Source: Pseudomonas sp. MMS21 TM103 (GTDB taxonomy: Bacteria > Pseudomonadota > Gammaproteobacteria > Pseudomonadales > Pseudomonadaceae). From it: DNA of 64,000 nt. The notes beneath the pieces were generated by a model. The model was not told the DNA's origin, searched no databases, and worked only from the letters and a program-made list of their open reading frames with translations. Made by a program: the position numbers and the translations under genes. Location: NCBI RefSeq assembly GCF_022132145.1, contig NZ_JAJISP010000008.1:62001-126000 (forward strand), in the 5' to 3' direction. How positions within the stretch are numbered: the first letter of the stretch is position 1; each line of letters starts with the position of its first letter. Of this stretch, positions 8,463 through 16,527 are shown one piece after another.

Positions 8463-9023
8463 CTAGTCGTTGAGCAGGCTGCTGCGCAGGCTCTCCGAGA
8501 GTCCGTTGGGCGCTAGCCAGATGCCCAGGTAGGCGCGAGCCAGTTCAGGGTTGCTGCTGGCAAAGGCGGTTTTGCCGTTGCGCTCCAGGCTCAGGCCACT
8601 GTCAGCGTTGTAATTGAGGGCGTAGCGGTCGCCTGGCTTGATGTCCCGGAAGGTGGCGTGCAAGGCGTCCAGATCGCTGCGCAGGCGTTCGAGCGTAGGT
8701 TGGTCCTGTTGTCTCTTTAGCGTGATCCAGGCGGCTTCGATCACGTCGGTGCGCTCGATGTTGCGGAAGTAAAAGAGCTCCAGGCGCAGACTGCGCTGGC
8801 GCTCCAGGGCCTGCGCTGCACTGACCTTGGGTTCTGCATAGAGGGCGGCGGCGTAGACGTCGACCCACAGGTAGCGCAGAACGCTTTGATTCTTGCGCTC
8901 CAGGCTGGCTCGCTCCAGGGTTGTATGTGGCGCGAAATTCGCCTGGCGCAAGCGCTCGTCCGCAGCGGCGAGCAGGATGGGGCTGAGCAATAGCAATGTG
9001 GCAAGTAGCAACAGTCGGCGCAT
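8463..9023 (-). CDS. chalcone isomerase-like exported protein
   Basis: A 186-residue protein with a signal peptide (MRRLLLLATLLLLSPILLAAAD) and a body resembling bacterial chalcone-isomerase-like proteins (KNQSVLRYLWVDVYAAALYAE; LELFYFRNIERTDVIEAAW; IKPGDRYALNYNADSGLSLERNG). In this family the bacterial members are thought to bind fatty acids or other ligands and not to isomerise chalcones. I chose the ATG at 9023 because GAGGA stands nine bases upstream; an ATG three codons earlier touches that sequence, and a longer opening to 9080 adds a non-signal N-terminus. It is divergent from nqrA across 273 bases. The specific role is unknown. Confidence 0.7.
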   Translation of the reverse strand: MRRLLLLATLLLLSPILLAAADERLRQANFAPHTTLERASLERKNQSVLRYLWVDVYAAALYAEPKVSAAQALERQRSLRLELFYFRNIERTDVIEAAWITLKRQQDQPTLERLRSDLDALHATFRDIKPGDRYALNYNADSGLSLERNGKTAFASSNPELARAYLGIWLAPNGLSESLRSSLLND

Positions 9024-9296
9024 GATGAGCATCCTCGGGGCGCAATGGTTGAATGTCATCAGTGCGGCATTTTGAGTCAAGTTGTCGACTGTTGCGGCCT
9101 ATTGCAGAAAGCCCAAAAAAAGCAAGCGCTTGGGTGGTCAGTTGAGGGGCGCGTCTTTATAATCAAGCGGATTTTTTACCCGCGCTCGGCATCATTACCC
9201 GCGCCAATCACGTTATTGGTGTGGGTCTGGCTATTAAGCACCCAGATGCCGCCCGTATTCTAAAAAAAGCTTATAAATCAGTGGTTAGGCAAACCT
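9024..9296. other. divergent intergenic region before nqrA
   Basis: This 273-base gap must hold the promoters of the chalcone-isomerase-like gene and of the nqr operon. A perfect TATAAT lies at 9158-9163 on the plus strand, but no good -35 box stands at 16-18 bases from it (TTGAGG at 9142 is only 10 bases away), so I do not call a promoter. No convincing coding sequence or hairpin was seen. Confidence 0.4.
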
Positions 9297-10634
9297 ATGA
9301 TCAAATTGAAACATGGGCTTGATTTGCCCATAACAGGCGCGCCGGCGCAGCGTATCGAGGCTGCAAGGCCGGTGCGCAGTGTCGCTATCGTCGGCTTCGA
9401 TTATCACGATATGAAGCCGACGATGCAGGTGCAGGTCGGAGATCGAGTCAAACTCGGTCAAGTGCTGTTCTCCGATAAGAGGTCGGCAGGGGTTGATTAC
9501 ACTGCGCCTGGCGCCGGGGTGGTCAGTGCGATTCATCGTGGTGATAAGCGTTTGTTGCAATCGCTGGTGATCGACCTGGACGGCGATGAGCAAGTGACCT
9601 TCGCCAGCTATCCGCTGACCCAGTTGGACGGTTTGAGTGACACGCAGGTGCGTGAAAACCTCCTGCAGTCTGGTCTCTGGACTGCACTGCGCACTCGTCC
9701 ATACAGCAAGGTGCCTGCAGTAGATGCAGTCCCTAGCTCTATTTTCGTCGCAGCCATGGATACCCAGCCATTGGCGGCCGATCCTGCGGTGGTCATCGGC
9801 GAATATGCCGCTGATTTCGAAAACGGCCTCAAGGTGCTGAGCAATCTGGCCAAGATCTTCCTGTGCAAGGCCGCTAACAGCAGCCTGCCGGGTGAGCAAC
9901 TGAGCAAGGTGCAGACCGAGGTGTTTGCCGGTCCGCACCCGGCTGGTCTGCCAGGCACCCATATCCACTTTCTTGACCCGGTCAGTGCCAGCAAGAGTGT
10001 CTGGACGATCAACTATCAGGACGTGATTGCCGTCGGCAAGTTGTTCGCGACCGGGCAGTTGTGGGTCGAGCGTGTTGTCGCCCTGGCGGGTCCAGTGGTT
10101 GAGCAGCCACGTCTCTTGCGTACTCGCCTGGGCGCCAGTCTGGATGAGCTGACCGCAGGTCAATTGCAGTCTGGCTTTAACCGCGTGGTTTCCGGTTCGG
10201 TACTTGGCGGGCGTACCGCGCAGGGTGCATTTGCCTATCTGGGGCGTTATCACTTGCAGGTGTCGTGCCTGGCAGAGGGTGATGACCGCGAGATGCTGCA
10301 TTACCTGCGCGCCGGGGTGAACAAGCATTCGGTGTTGAATGTTTTTGTTTCCAAGTTGGCGGCGGCGAAGAAATTCGCATTTTCCACCACGACCAACGGA
10401 AGCCCGCGCGCCATGGTGCCGGTCGGCAACTACGAAGAAGTGATGCCGCTGGATGTGCTGCCGACGCAGCTGCTGCGCTACTTGATCGTTGGTGATACCG
10501 AAATGGCCCAGAAGCTTGGCTGTCTCGAGCTCGACGAAGAAGATCTGGCGCTGTGCAGCTATGTCTGTGCCGGCAAATATGAATACGGCCCGATCCTGCG
10601 CGATAACCTCGCCCGTATCGAGAAGGAGGGTTAA
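9297..10634 (+). CDS. nqrA: Na+-translocating NADH:quinone reductase subunit A
   Basis: A 445-residue peripheral subunit that opens the complete nqrABCDEF operon. The N-terminus MIKLKHGLDLPITG, the GVDYTAPGAGVV block of a biotinyl-like fold near residue 65, and the C-terminal CSYVCAGKYEYGPILRDNL are characteristic. NqrA is the cytoplasmic subunit implicated in ubiquinone binding; it lacks membrane segments here too. The complex oxidises NADH, reduces ubiquinone and pumps cations. The intergenic distance to nqrB is three bases with GAGGAGG just before the stop, so translation is coupled. Confidence 0.97.
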   Translation: MIKLKHGLDLPITGAPAQRIEAARPVRSVAIVGFDYHDMKPTMQVQVGDRVKLGQVLFSDKRSAGVDYTAPGAGVVSAIHRGDKRLLQSLVIDLDGDEQVTFASYPLTQLDGLSDTQVRENLLQSGLWTALRTRPYSKVPAVDAVPSSIFVAAMDTQPLAADPAVVIGEYAADFENGLKVLSNLAKIFLCKAANSSLPGEQLSKVQTEVFAGPHPAGLPGTHIHFLDPVSASKSVWTINYQDVIAVGKLFATGQLWVERVVALAGPVVEQPRLLRTRLGASLDELTAGQLQSGFNRVVSGSVLGGRTAQGAFAYLGRYHLQVSCLAEGDDREMLHYLRAGVNKHSVLNVFVSKLAAAKKFAFSTTTNGSPRAMVPVGNYEEVMPLDVLPTQLLRYLIVGDTEMAQKLGCLELDEEDLALCSYVCAGKYEYGPILRDNLARIEKEG

Positions 10635-10637
10635 CCC

Positions 10638-11849
10638 ATGGGTATTCGCGAATTCCTCGACAAGATCGAGCACAACTTCGAGAAGGGTGGTAAGTACGAG
10701 AAGTGGTACGCCTTGTACGAGGCGGTCGACACCTTCCTGTATCGCCCCGGTAGCGTGACCAAAACCACGGCCCACGTGCGTGACGGCATAGACCTCAAAC
10801 GCATGATGATCATTGTCTGGTTGTGTACCTTCCCGGCGATGTTCTTCGGCATGTGGAACACCGGTTACCAGGCCAACCTGATTTTCGCCCAGAGCCCCGA
10901 GCTGTTGGCGGCCCAGGAAGGTTGGCACTTTGCCTTGATCAGCGCGCTGGCCGGTTTCGACCCGAACAGCCTGTGGGACAACTTTGTCCAGGGCGCCGCC
11001 TGGTTCCTGCCGGTCTATGCGGTGATTTTCATCGTCGGTGGTTTCTGGGAAGTGCTGTTTGCCTCGATCCGCAAGCATGAAGTCAACGAAGGTTTCTTCG
11101 TTACCTCCGTGCTGTTCGCCCTGATTTTGCCGCCCAGCATTCCGTTATGGCAGGTGGCGCTGGGTATCAGCTTCGGTGTGGTGATCGGCAAGGAAGTGTT
11201 TGGCGGTACTGGCAAGAACTTCCTCAACCCGGCGCTGACCGGCCGTGCCTTCCTGTTCTTCGCCTACCCGGCGCAAATGTCGGGTGATGCGGTCTGGACT
11301 GCGGTCGACGGCTTCGCTGGCGCGACTTCGCTGAGCCTGGCCGCCGCTGGCGGTATCGAGAATGTACTGAGCAATGGGATCACCTGGCTGAATGCCTTCC
11401 TCGGCACCGTCCATGGTTCCCTGGGCGAAACCAGTACGCTGGCGATCATGATTGGCGGCGCTGTACTGTTGATTACCAAGATCGCTTCCTGGCGCATCGT
11501 CGCCGGCGTGATGCTGGGCATGATCGGTCTCAGCCTGCTGTTCAATACACTCGGTTCGGCAACCAATCCGATGTTCGCCATGCCGTGGTACTGGCATCTG
11601 GTGGTCGGTGGTTTTGCCTTCGGTATGTTCTTTATGGCCACCGACCCGGTGTCGGCGTCCATGACCAATACCGGTAAGTGGATTTTCGGTGCCTTGATCG
11701 GTGTCATGGTGGTGTTGATCCGCGTGGTCAACCCTGCGTTCCCGGAAGGCATGATGCTGGCGATTCTGTTCGCCAACCTGTTCGCACCGCTGGTCGACCA
11801 CTTCGTCGTTCAAGCCAATATCAAGCGGAGGCTGGCACGCAATGTCTAG
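10638..11849 (+). CDS. nqrB: Na+-translocating NADH:quinone reductase subunit B
   Basis: A 403-residue integral membrane subunit with about ten hydrophobic segments (for example WLCTFPAMFFGMW, PVYAVIFIVGGFW, LVVGGFAFGMFFMAT). The flavinylation motif is visible as DGFAGAT with the acceptor Thr230, corresponding to the Thr that carries covalent FMN in Vibrio NqrB (D..SGAT). The FMN is attached by ApbE, encoded at the end of this operon. The subunit carries riboflavin and FMN and is central to ion translocation. Its stop overlaps nqrC by eight bases. Confidence 0.97.
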   Translation: MGIREFLDKIEHNFEKGGKYEKWYALYEAVDTFLYRPGSVTKTTAHVRDGIDLKRMMIIVWLCTFPAMFFGMWNTGYQANLIFAQSPELLAAQEGWHFALISALAGFDPNSLWDNFVQGAAWFLPVYAVIFIVGGFWEVLFASIRKHEVNEGFFVTSVLFALILPPSIPLWQVALGISFGVVIGKEVFGGTGKNFLNPALTGRAFLFFAYPAQMSGDAVWTAVDGFAGATSLSLAAAGGIENVLSNGITWLNAFLGTVHGSLGETSTLAIMIGGAVLLITKIASWRIVAGVMLGMIGLSLLFNTLGSATNPMFAMPWYWHLVVGGFAFGMFFMATDPVSASMTNTGKWIFGALIGVMVVLIRVVNPAFPEGMMLAILFANLFAPLVDHFVVQANIKRRLARNV

Positions 11850-12630
11850 TCAAAAAGAATCTACCGCACGCACGTTGACGGTGGCCCTGCTGGTTTGCCT
11901 GGTGTGCTCGGTGTTCGTCGCCGGTGCTGCTGTGGCGCTCAAGCCGATCCAGGTGGACAACCGTCTGCTGGATAAACAGCGCAGCATCCTGGCCATCGCC
12001 GGGCTGGGCGATGCGAGTATGTCGAGTGCGCAAGTCAAAGGCATGTTCAAGGGCACCATTAGCGCCAAGCTCGTGGATCTGCAAAGCGGCAAGTTCTCCG
12101 ATGCCAAGGATCCCGTCACCTTCGATCCGCTGAAAGCCTCGAAGGACCCCAAGCTTTCCAGTGTTCTGCCGGGTGAGCAGGATATCGCTTCGATCAAGCG
12201 CCTGGAGCGTTACACCACGGTGTATGTGGTGGAGAAGGATGGCCAGGTCGATACCGTGATTCTGCCAGTACGCGGCTACGGTTTGTGGTCAACGCTGTAC
12301 GGTTTCATTGCACTCAAGGGTGATCTTAATACCGTGGCAGGCATGGGCTTCTACCAGCATGCCGAGACCCCGGGCCTTGGTGGCGAAGTGGATAACCCGA
12401 AGTGGAAAGGTCAGTGGCCAGGCAAGACCCTGTTTGACCAGGACGGCAAACTTGCCGTTGCGGTGGTCAAAGGCGGCGTCGACCCACAAAGCCCGAATGC
12501 GCAGCATCAGGTCGATGCATTGGCCGGCGCGACCTTGACCAGCAAGGGAGTGGACAATCTGCTGAAGTTCTGGCTTGGCCAGAATGGTTTCGGTCCGTTT
12601 ATCGCTAACTTGCGCGCAGGGGAGGCTTGA
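11842..12630 (+). CDS. nqrC: Na+-translocating NADH:quinone reductase subunit C
   Basis: A 262-residue subunit with one N-terminal membrane helix (TVALLVCLVCSVFVAGAAVAL) and a periplasmic FMN-binding domain. The flavinylation motif is DALAGATLTS with Thr231 as the likely covalent FMN site; the first residue of the usual SGAT is Ala here, as in NqrB of this operon. ETPGLGGEVDNPKWKGQW is the conserved block before it. Start overlaps nqrB by eight bases and the stop lies two bases before the nqrD ATG. Confidence 0.96.
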   Translation: MSSQKESTARTLTVALLVCLVCSVFVAGAAVALKPIQVDNRLLDKQRSILAIAGLGDASMSSAQVKGMFKGTISAKLVDLQSGKFSDAKDPVTFDPLKASKDPKLSSVLPGEQDIASIKRLERYTTVYVVEKDGQVDTVILPVRGYGLWSTLYGFIALKGDLNTVAGMGFYQHAETPGLGGEVDNPKWKGQWPGKTLFDQDGKLAVAVVKGGVDPQSPNAQHQVDALAGATLTSKGVDNLLKFWLGQNGFGPFIANLRAGEA

Positions 12631-12632
12631 TC

Positions 12633-13301
12633 ATGTCGCAGCCGACTATTAAAGAAGTCCTGCTCAATCCAATCTTCAACAACAATCCGATTGGTTTGCA
12701 GATTCTGGGTATTTGCTCCGCTTTGGCGGTCACCTCGAACCTGAAAACCGCCTTGGTGATGTCGATTGCCCTGACCTTGGTGACCGGGTTCTCCAACTTG
12801 TTCATCTCGATGATACGCAGTCAGATACCGAGCTCGATTCGGATGATCGTGCAGATGGTGATCATCGCCTCGCTGGTGATCGTGGTAGATCAGGTGCTCA
12901 AGGCCTATGCCTTTAGTCTGTCCAAGCAGCTGTCGGTGTTCGTTGGTCTGATCATTACCAACTGCATCGTGATGGGGCGTGCCGAAGCCTTTGCCATGCA
13001 GAATCCACCCGTGCTGTCGTTCTTCGACGGTATCGGTAACGGTCTGGGTTACAGCGCCATGCTGGTCATGCTGGGCATCGTTCGCGAGCTGTTTGGCAGT
13101 GGCAAGCTGATGGGCTTTGAAATCATTCCGGTCATCAACGACGGTGGCTGGTATCAGCCTAACGGTTTGCTGCTATTGCCGCCTTCGGCATTCTTCCTGA
13201 TCGGCCTGTTTATCTGGGGGCTGCGCAGCTGGAAGAAAGATCAGCTCGAGCAGCCGAGCTTCAAGATGGCACCGCAAGTATCGAATAAGGAGGCCTATTA
13301 A
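12633..13301 (+). CDS. nqrD: Na+-translocating NADH:quinone reductase subunit D
   Basis: A 222-residue membrane protein of the NqrDE/RnfAE family with six hydrophobic segments. NCIVMGRAEAFAM is the family's conserved Cys-containing helix; in NQR the paired Cys residues of NqrD and NqrE hold an iron centre inside the membrane. The ATG at 12633 follows GGAGG with seven-base spacing; a TTG two codons upstream is less likely. The last base of its stop is the first base of the nqrE start. Confidence 0.96.
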   Translation: MSQPTIKEVLLNPIFNNNPIGLQILGICSALAVTSNLKTALVMSIALTLVTGFSNLFISMIRSQIPSSIRMIVQMVIIASLVIVVDQVLKAYAFSLSKQLSVFVGLIITNCIVMGRAEAFAMQNPPVLSFFDGIGNGLGYSAMLVMLGIVRELFGSGKLMGFEIIPVINDGGWYQPNGLLLLPPSAFFLIGLFIWGLRSWKKDQLEQPSFKMAPQVSNKEAY

Positions 13302-13909
13302 TGGAGCATTACATCAGCTTGCTGGCCAAGGCGGTGTTCGTTGAGAACATGGCGCTGGCCTTCTTCCTCGGCATGTGCACCTTTATTGCCATCTCGAAGA
13401 AAGTAGAGACGGCGATTGGCCTGGGTATCGCGGTTGTCGTGGTGCAGGTCATCACTGTGCCGGCGAACAACCTGATTTACACCTACCTGCTGAAAGACGG
13501 GGCGCTGGCTTGGGCCGGCTTGCCGGAAGTGGACCTGAGTTTCCTTGGTCTGCTCAGCTATATCGGTGTGATCGCAGCCATCGTGCAGATCCTCGAGATG
13601 CTTCTGGATAAGTACGTGCCCTCGCTGTACAACGCCCTTGGTGTGTTCCTGCCGCTGATTACGGTTAACTGCGCCATCATGGGCGGCACTCTGTTTATGG
13701 TGGAGCGTGACTACAACCTGGCTGAAAGTACCGTGTATGGCTTCGGTTCAGGTCTGTCCTGGGCTCTGGCGATCGCCGCGTTGGCGGGCATCCGTGAGAA
13801 GCTCAAGTACAGCGACGTACCGGCAGGTCTACAGGGGCTGGGCATCACCTTTATCACCATCGGTCTGATGTCACTGGGCTTCATGTCCTTCTCCGGCGTG
13901 CAGTTGTAA
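13301..13909 (+). CDS. nqrE: Na+-translocating NADH:quinone reductase subunit E
   Basis: A 202-residue six-helix membrane protein, homologous to NqrD with inverted topology. FFLGMCTFIAISKK near residue 25 and VNCAIMGGTLFMVERDYNL near residue 125 carry the two conserved Cys residues expected to ligate the intramembrane iron together with those of NqrD. The ATG follows AAGGAGG at good spacing and overlaps the nqrD stop by one base. Confidence 0.96.
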   Translation: MEHYISLLAKAVFVENMALAFFLGMCTFIAISKKVETAIGLGIAVVVVQVITVPANNLIYTYLLKDGALAWAGLPEVDLSFLGLLSYIGVIAAIVQILEMLLDKYVPSLYNALGVFLPLITVNCAIMGGTLFMVERDYNLAESTVYGFGSGLSWALAIAALAGIREKLKYSDVPAGLQGLGITFITIGLMSLGFMSFSGVQL

Positions 13910-13924
13910 GGACGGGATGAATAG

Positions 13925-15151
13925 ATGATCAATTACGAAATCTTTCTCGCCATCGGCATGTTCACCGGCATCGTGCTGGCGTTGGTGCTGATTATTCTGG
14001 CTGCACGCGCCAAGCTGGTTTCCAGCGGTGACGTGAGCATCGAGATCAATGGCGAAAGAACCATTGTGGTTCCTGCTGGCGGCAAGCTGCTGCAGACCCT
14101 GGCGGCCAACAATATCTTCCTCTCGTCGGCCTGTGGCGGCGGCGGCACCTGTGCTCAGTGCAAGTGCGTGGTGGAAAGCGGCGGCGGCGAAATGCTGCCG
14201 ACCGAAGAAGCTGCCTTCACTCGCCGCGAAGCCAAGGCTGGCTGGCGTCTGTCCTGCCAGACGCCGGTCAAGCAAGACATGAAGATCGAGGTGCCTGAAG
14301 AAGTCTTCGGCGTGAAGAAGTGGGAATGTACGGTGTTGTCCAATCCGAACGTGGCCACCTTTATCAAGGAACTGACGCTGAAATTGCCGGAAGGCGAGAA
14401 CGTCGACTTCCGCGCCGGCGGCTATGTCCAGCTGGAGTGCCCTCCGCATGTAGTGCATTACAAGGACTTCGATATCCAGGAGGAGTATCGCGGTGACTGG
14501 GACAAGTTCAACCAGTGGAAGTACGTATCCAAGGTCGAAGAGACCACGATCCGTGCCTACTCCATGGCCAACTACCCGGAAGAAGTCGGTCTGGTGAAGT
14601 TCAATATCCGCATCGCCTCACCGCCGCCAGGCAAGGACGATCTGCCGCCGGGCAAGATGAGCTCCTATGTGTTCAGCCTCAAGCCGGGCGACAAGATCGA
14701 CGTCTACGGTCCCTTCGGCGAGTTCTTCGCCAAGGATACCGATGCCGAGATGGTCTTCATCGGTGGCGGTGCCGGCATGGCGCCGATGCGTTCGCATATC
14801 TTCGATCAGCTCAAGCGCCTCAAGTCGACGCGCAAGATCAGCTTCTGGTATGGCGCACGCTCCATGCGTGAAGCCTTCTACGTCGAAGAGTACGACCAGT
14901 TGCAGGCGGAGAATCCCAACTTCAAGTGGCACCTGGCGCTGTCCGATCCATTGCCGGAAGACAACTGGAGCGGCATGAAGGGTTTCATCCATAACGTGCT
15001 GTTCGAGAACTACCTGAAGGAGCATCCGGCTCCGGAGGATTGCGAGTTCTACATGTGTGGCCCGCCGATGATGAACGCCGCCGTGGTCAAGATGTTGGTC
15101 GACCTGGGTGTGGAGGAGGAGAATATCCTGCTCGACGACTTCGGCGGCTAG
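13925..15151 (+). CDS. nqrF: Na+-translocating NADH:quinone reductase subunit F
   Basis: A 408-residue electron-input subunit. An N-terminal helix (residues 3-27) anchors it; next comes a plant-type [2Fe-2S] ferredoxin domain with SACGGGGTCAQCKC plus a later Cys in WRLSCQTP; then the FAD domain with RAYSMANYP and the NADH domain with GGGAGMAPMRSH and the C-terminal FYMCGPPMM. It accepts hydride from NADH and passes electrons through FAD and the cluster to the other subunits. The next gene, apbE, starts two bases after its stop. Confidence 0.97.
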   Translation: MINYEIFLAIGMFTGIVLALVLIILAARAKLVSSGDVSIEINGERTIVVPAGGKLLQTLAANNIFLSSACGGGGTCAQCKCVVESGGGEMLPTEEAAFTRREAKAGWRLSCQTPVKQDMKIEVPEEVFGVKKWECTVLSNPNVATFIKELTLKLPEGENVDFRAGGYVQLECPPHVVHYKDFDIQEEYRGDWDKFNQWKYVSKVEETTIRAYSMANYPEEVGLVKFNIRIASPPPGKDDLPPGKMSSYVFSLKPGDKIDVYGPFGEFFAKDTDAEMVFIGGGAGMAPMRSHIFDQLKRLKSTRKISFWYGARSMREAFYVEEYDQLQAENPNFKWHLALSDPLPEDNWSGMKGFIHNVLFENYLKEHPAPEDCEFYMCGPPMMNAAVVKMLVDLGVEEENILLDDFGG

Positions 15152-15153
15152 GC

Positions 15154-16179
15154 ATGAAATTAGTGGTATTCCAGCCCGTTATCGCTGTCGCTTTTGCGGC
15201 AGCCCTAACGGGCTGTTTGCATTCTGAGACGGTCGAAGAGTTCGGCGGCCCGACCATGGGCAGCACCTATTCGGTCAAATATGTCACCGGCGAGGGTGTT
15301 GCCGATGGGCTGATCCTCAAGGCCGAGACCGAGGCGATTCTTGCCGAGGTCGACCAGCAGATGTCCACCTACCGAGACGACTCGGTTATCTCGGCGTTCA
15401 ACCGGGCGCCGGCGGGTAGCTGTATGGCGGCTCCCGCAGGAATGCTCGAGGTTGTGCGCATGGGCCTTCAGTTGGCCGAGGAAAGTGGTGGTGCTTTCGA
15501 TCCGACCATCGAGCCGTTGCTCAACCTGTGGGGCTTCGGTCCGCAGGCGCGGGTCGAACGGGTGCCGACCGCCGATGAGCTGGCTGAGGCGCGTCGACAC
15601 AGTGGTTATCGGAATTTGCGCATAGACGGGCAGCGACTGTGCAAGGATGTCGATCTGCAGCTGGATCTCAACAGCATGGCTGCCGGTTATACGGTCGATA
15701 AGATCAGCGTTCGCCTAGCTGAATTGGGCGTCGCTAACTATCTGGTGGAGGTCACCGGGGAGCTCAAGGCCGTCGGCAAGAAGCCGGATGGGCAGCCCTG
15801 GCGCATCGCTATCGAGGCGCCACTCGATGATCAGCGAGTCGCACAGAGAGTTCTGCAACTCGATGGTTACGGTATTTCCACCTCGGGTGATTACCGTAAT
15901 TATTTTGAGGAAAATGGCGTGCGTTACTCGCATACGCTTGATCCGCACACCGGCGCGCCCATCACCCACAAGCTGGCAGCGGTGACGGTCGCTGATTCAT
16001 CGGCCTTGCGCGCCGATGGCTTGTCGACATCGTTGATGGTGCTGGGGCCCGAGCAAGGCTTGGCCTACGCTGAACAGGCCGGCATCGCGGCGTTTTTCGT
16101 GACCCGCGAGGGCACGGGCTTCGTCACACGGGGTACCACGGCTTTCGAGCAGCAGTTCGCTGCAGGAGAAGAACAATGA
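15154..16179 (+). CDS. apbE: FAD:protein FMN transferase ApbE (lipoprotein)
   Basis: A 341-residue flavin transferase that moves FMN from FAD onto Thr in NqrB and NqrC. A lipoprotein signal is visible (FAAALTGC, lipid Cys21), placing it in the periplasm where NqrC's domain lies. GGPTMGSTYSVKY, DLNSMAAGYTVDKI and the C-terminal HTLDPHTGAP with the metal-binding region and ADGLSTSLMVLG are ApbE landmarks. I use the ATG at 15154, right after nqrF; a longer frame reaching into nqrF is spurious. The stop overlaps the nqrM start as ATGA, so enzyme and NQR substrates are made from one message. Confidence 0.95.
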   Translation: MKLVVFQPVIAVAFAAALTGCLHSETVEEFGGPTMGSTYSVKYVTGEGVADGLILKAETEAILAEVDQQMSTYRDDSVISAFNRAPAGSCMAAPAGMLEVVRMGLQLAEESGGAFDPTIEPLLNLWGFGPQARVERVPTADELAEARRHSGYRNLRIDGQRLCKDVDLQLDLNSMAAGYTVDKISVRLAELGVANYLVEVTGELKAVGKKPDGQPWRIAIEAPLDDQRVAQRVLQLDGYGISTSGDYRNYFEENGVRYSHTLDPHTGAPITHKLAAVTVADSSALRADGLSTSLMVLGPEQGLAYAEQAGIAAFFVTREGTGFVTRGTTAFEQQFAAGEEQ

Positions 16180-16406
16180 TTTGGTTGATCGTATTTTTCA
16201 CCATGCTGTTGGTGGTGTCGCTGATGGCAGTGGGTGTGATCATGGGGCGTAAACCGATAGCCGGTTCCTGTGGCGGTATTGCCAATCTGGGCATCGAGAA
16301 AGAGTGCTCGATTTGCGGCGGTAGTCGCGAGAAGTGCGAAGAGATCAACAGTTCGCCGACCGAGACCAATACTCGCGAGCTCGCCTACGACGCGACCAAG
16401 CGCTAA
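16176..16406 (+). CDS. nqrM: NQR maturation factor NqrM (DUF539)
   Basis: A 76-residue protein with one N-terminal membrane helix (residues 2-23) and a conserved Cys set: Cys32, Cys44, Cys47 and Cys54 in the pattern GSCGG, ECSICGG, KCEE. In Vibrio NqrM is needed to assemble the iron centre of NqrDE, probably by delivering iron through these Cys residues. Its position right after apbE, with a four-base overlap, completes the maturation set of the NQR complex. Confidence 0.93.
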   Translation: MIWLIVFFTMLLVVSLMAVGVIMGRKPIAGSCGGIANLGIEKECSICGGSREKCEEINSSPTETNTRELAYDATKR

Positions 16407-16527
16407 TCGCCATTCGCCGGCCTGCATGTCAGGCTGTTATCACGTATCGATTGCCAGGCTGCTGATGCAGTGCTGGCCCTGCCGAGAGTGCGGCACAAGC
16501 GCTCCGGTTTGATCTGAAGGAGTAAAC

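Noticed and set aside
9142..9163. TTGAGG...TATAAT as an nqrA promoter
   Set aside because: The -10 is perfect but the spacer is only 10 bases, too short for a sigma-70 promoter.
9285..11078. A 597-codon open frame antisense to nqrA and nqrB
   Set aside because: Two confidently recognised genes cover the region on the plus strand; the minus frame has no motif and shadow-like composition.
15040..15153. Longer apbE frame starting inside nqrF
   Set aside because: The lipoprotein signal starts at 15154 with normal spacing after nqrF; the extension has no signal-like sequence.
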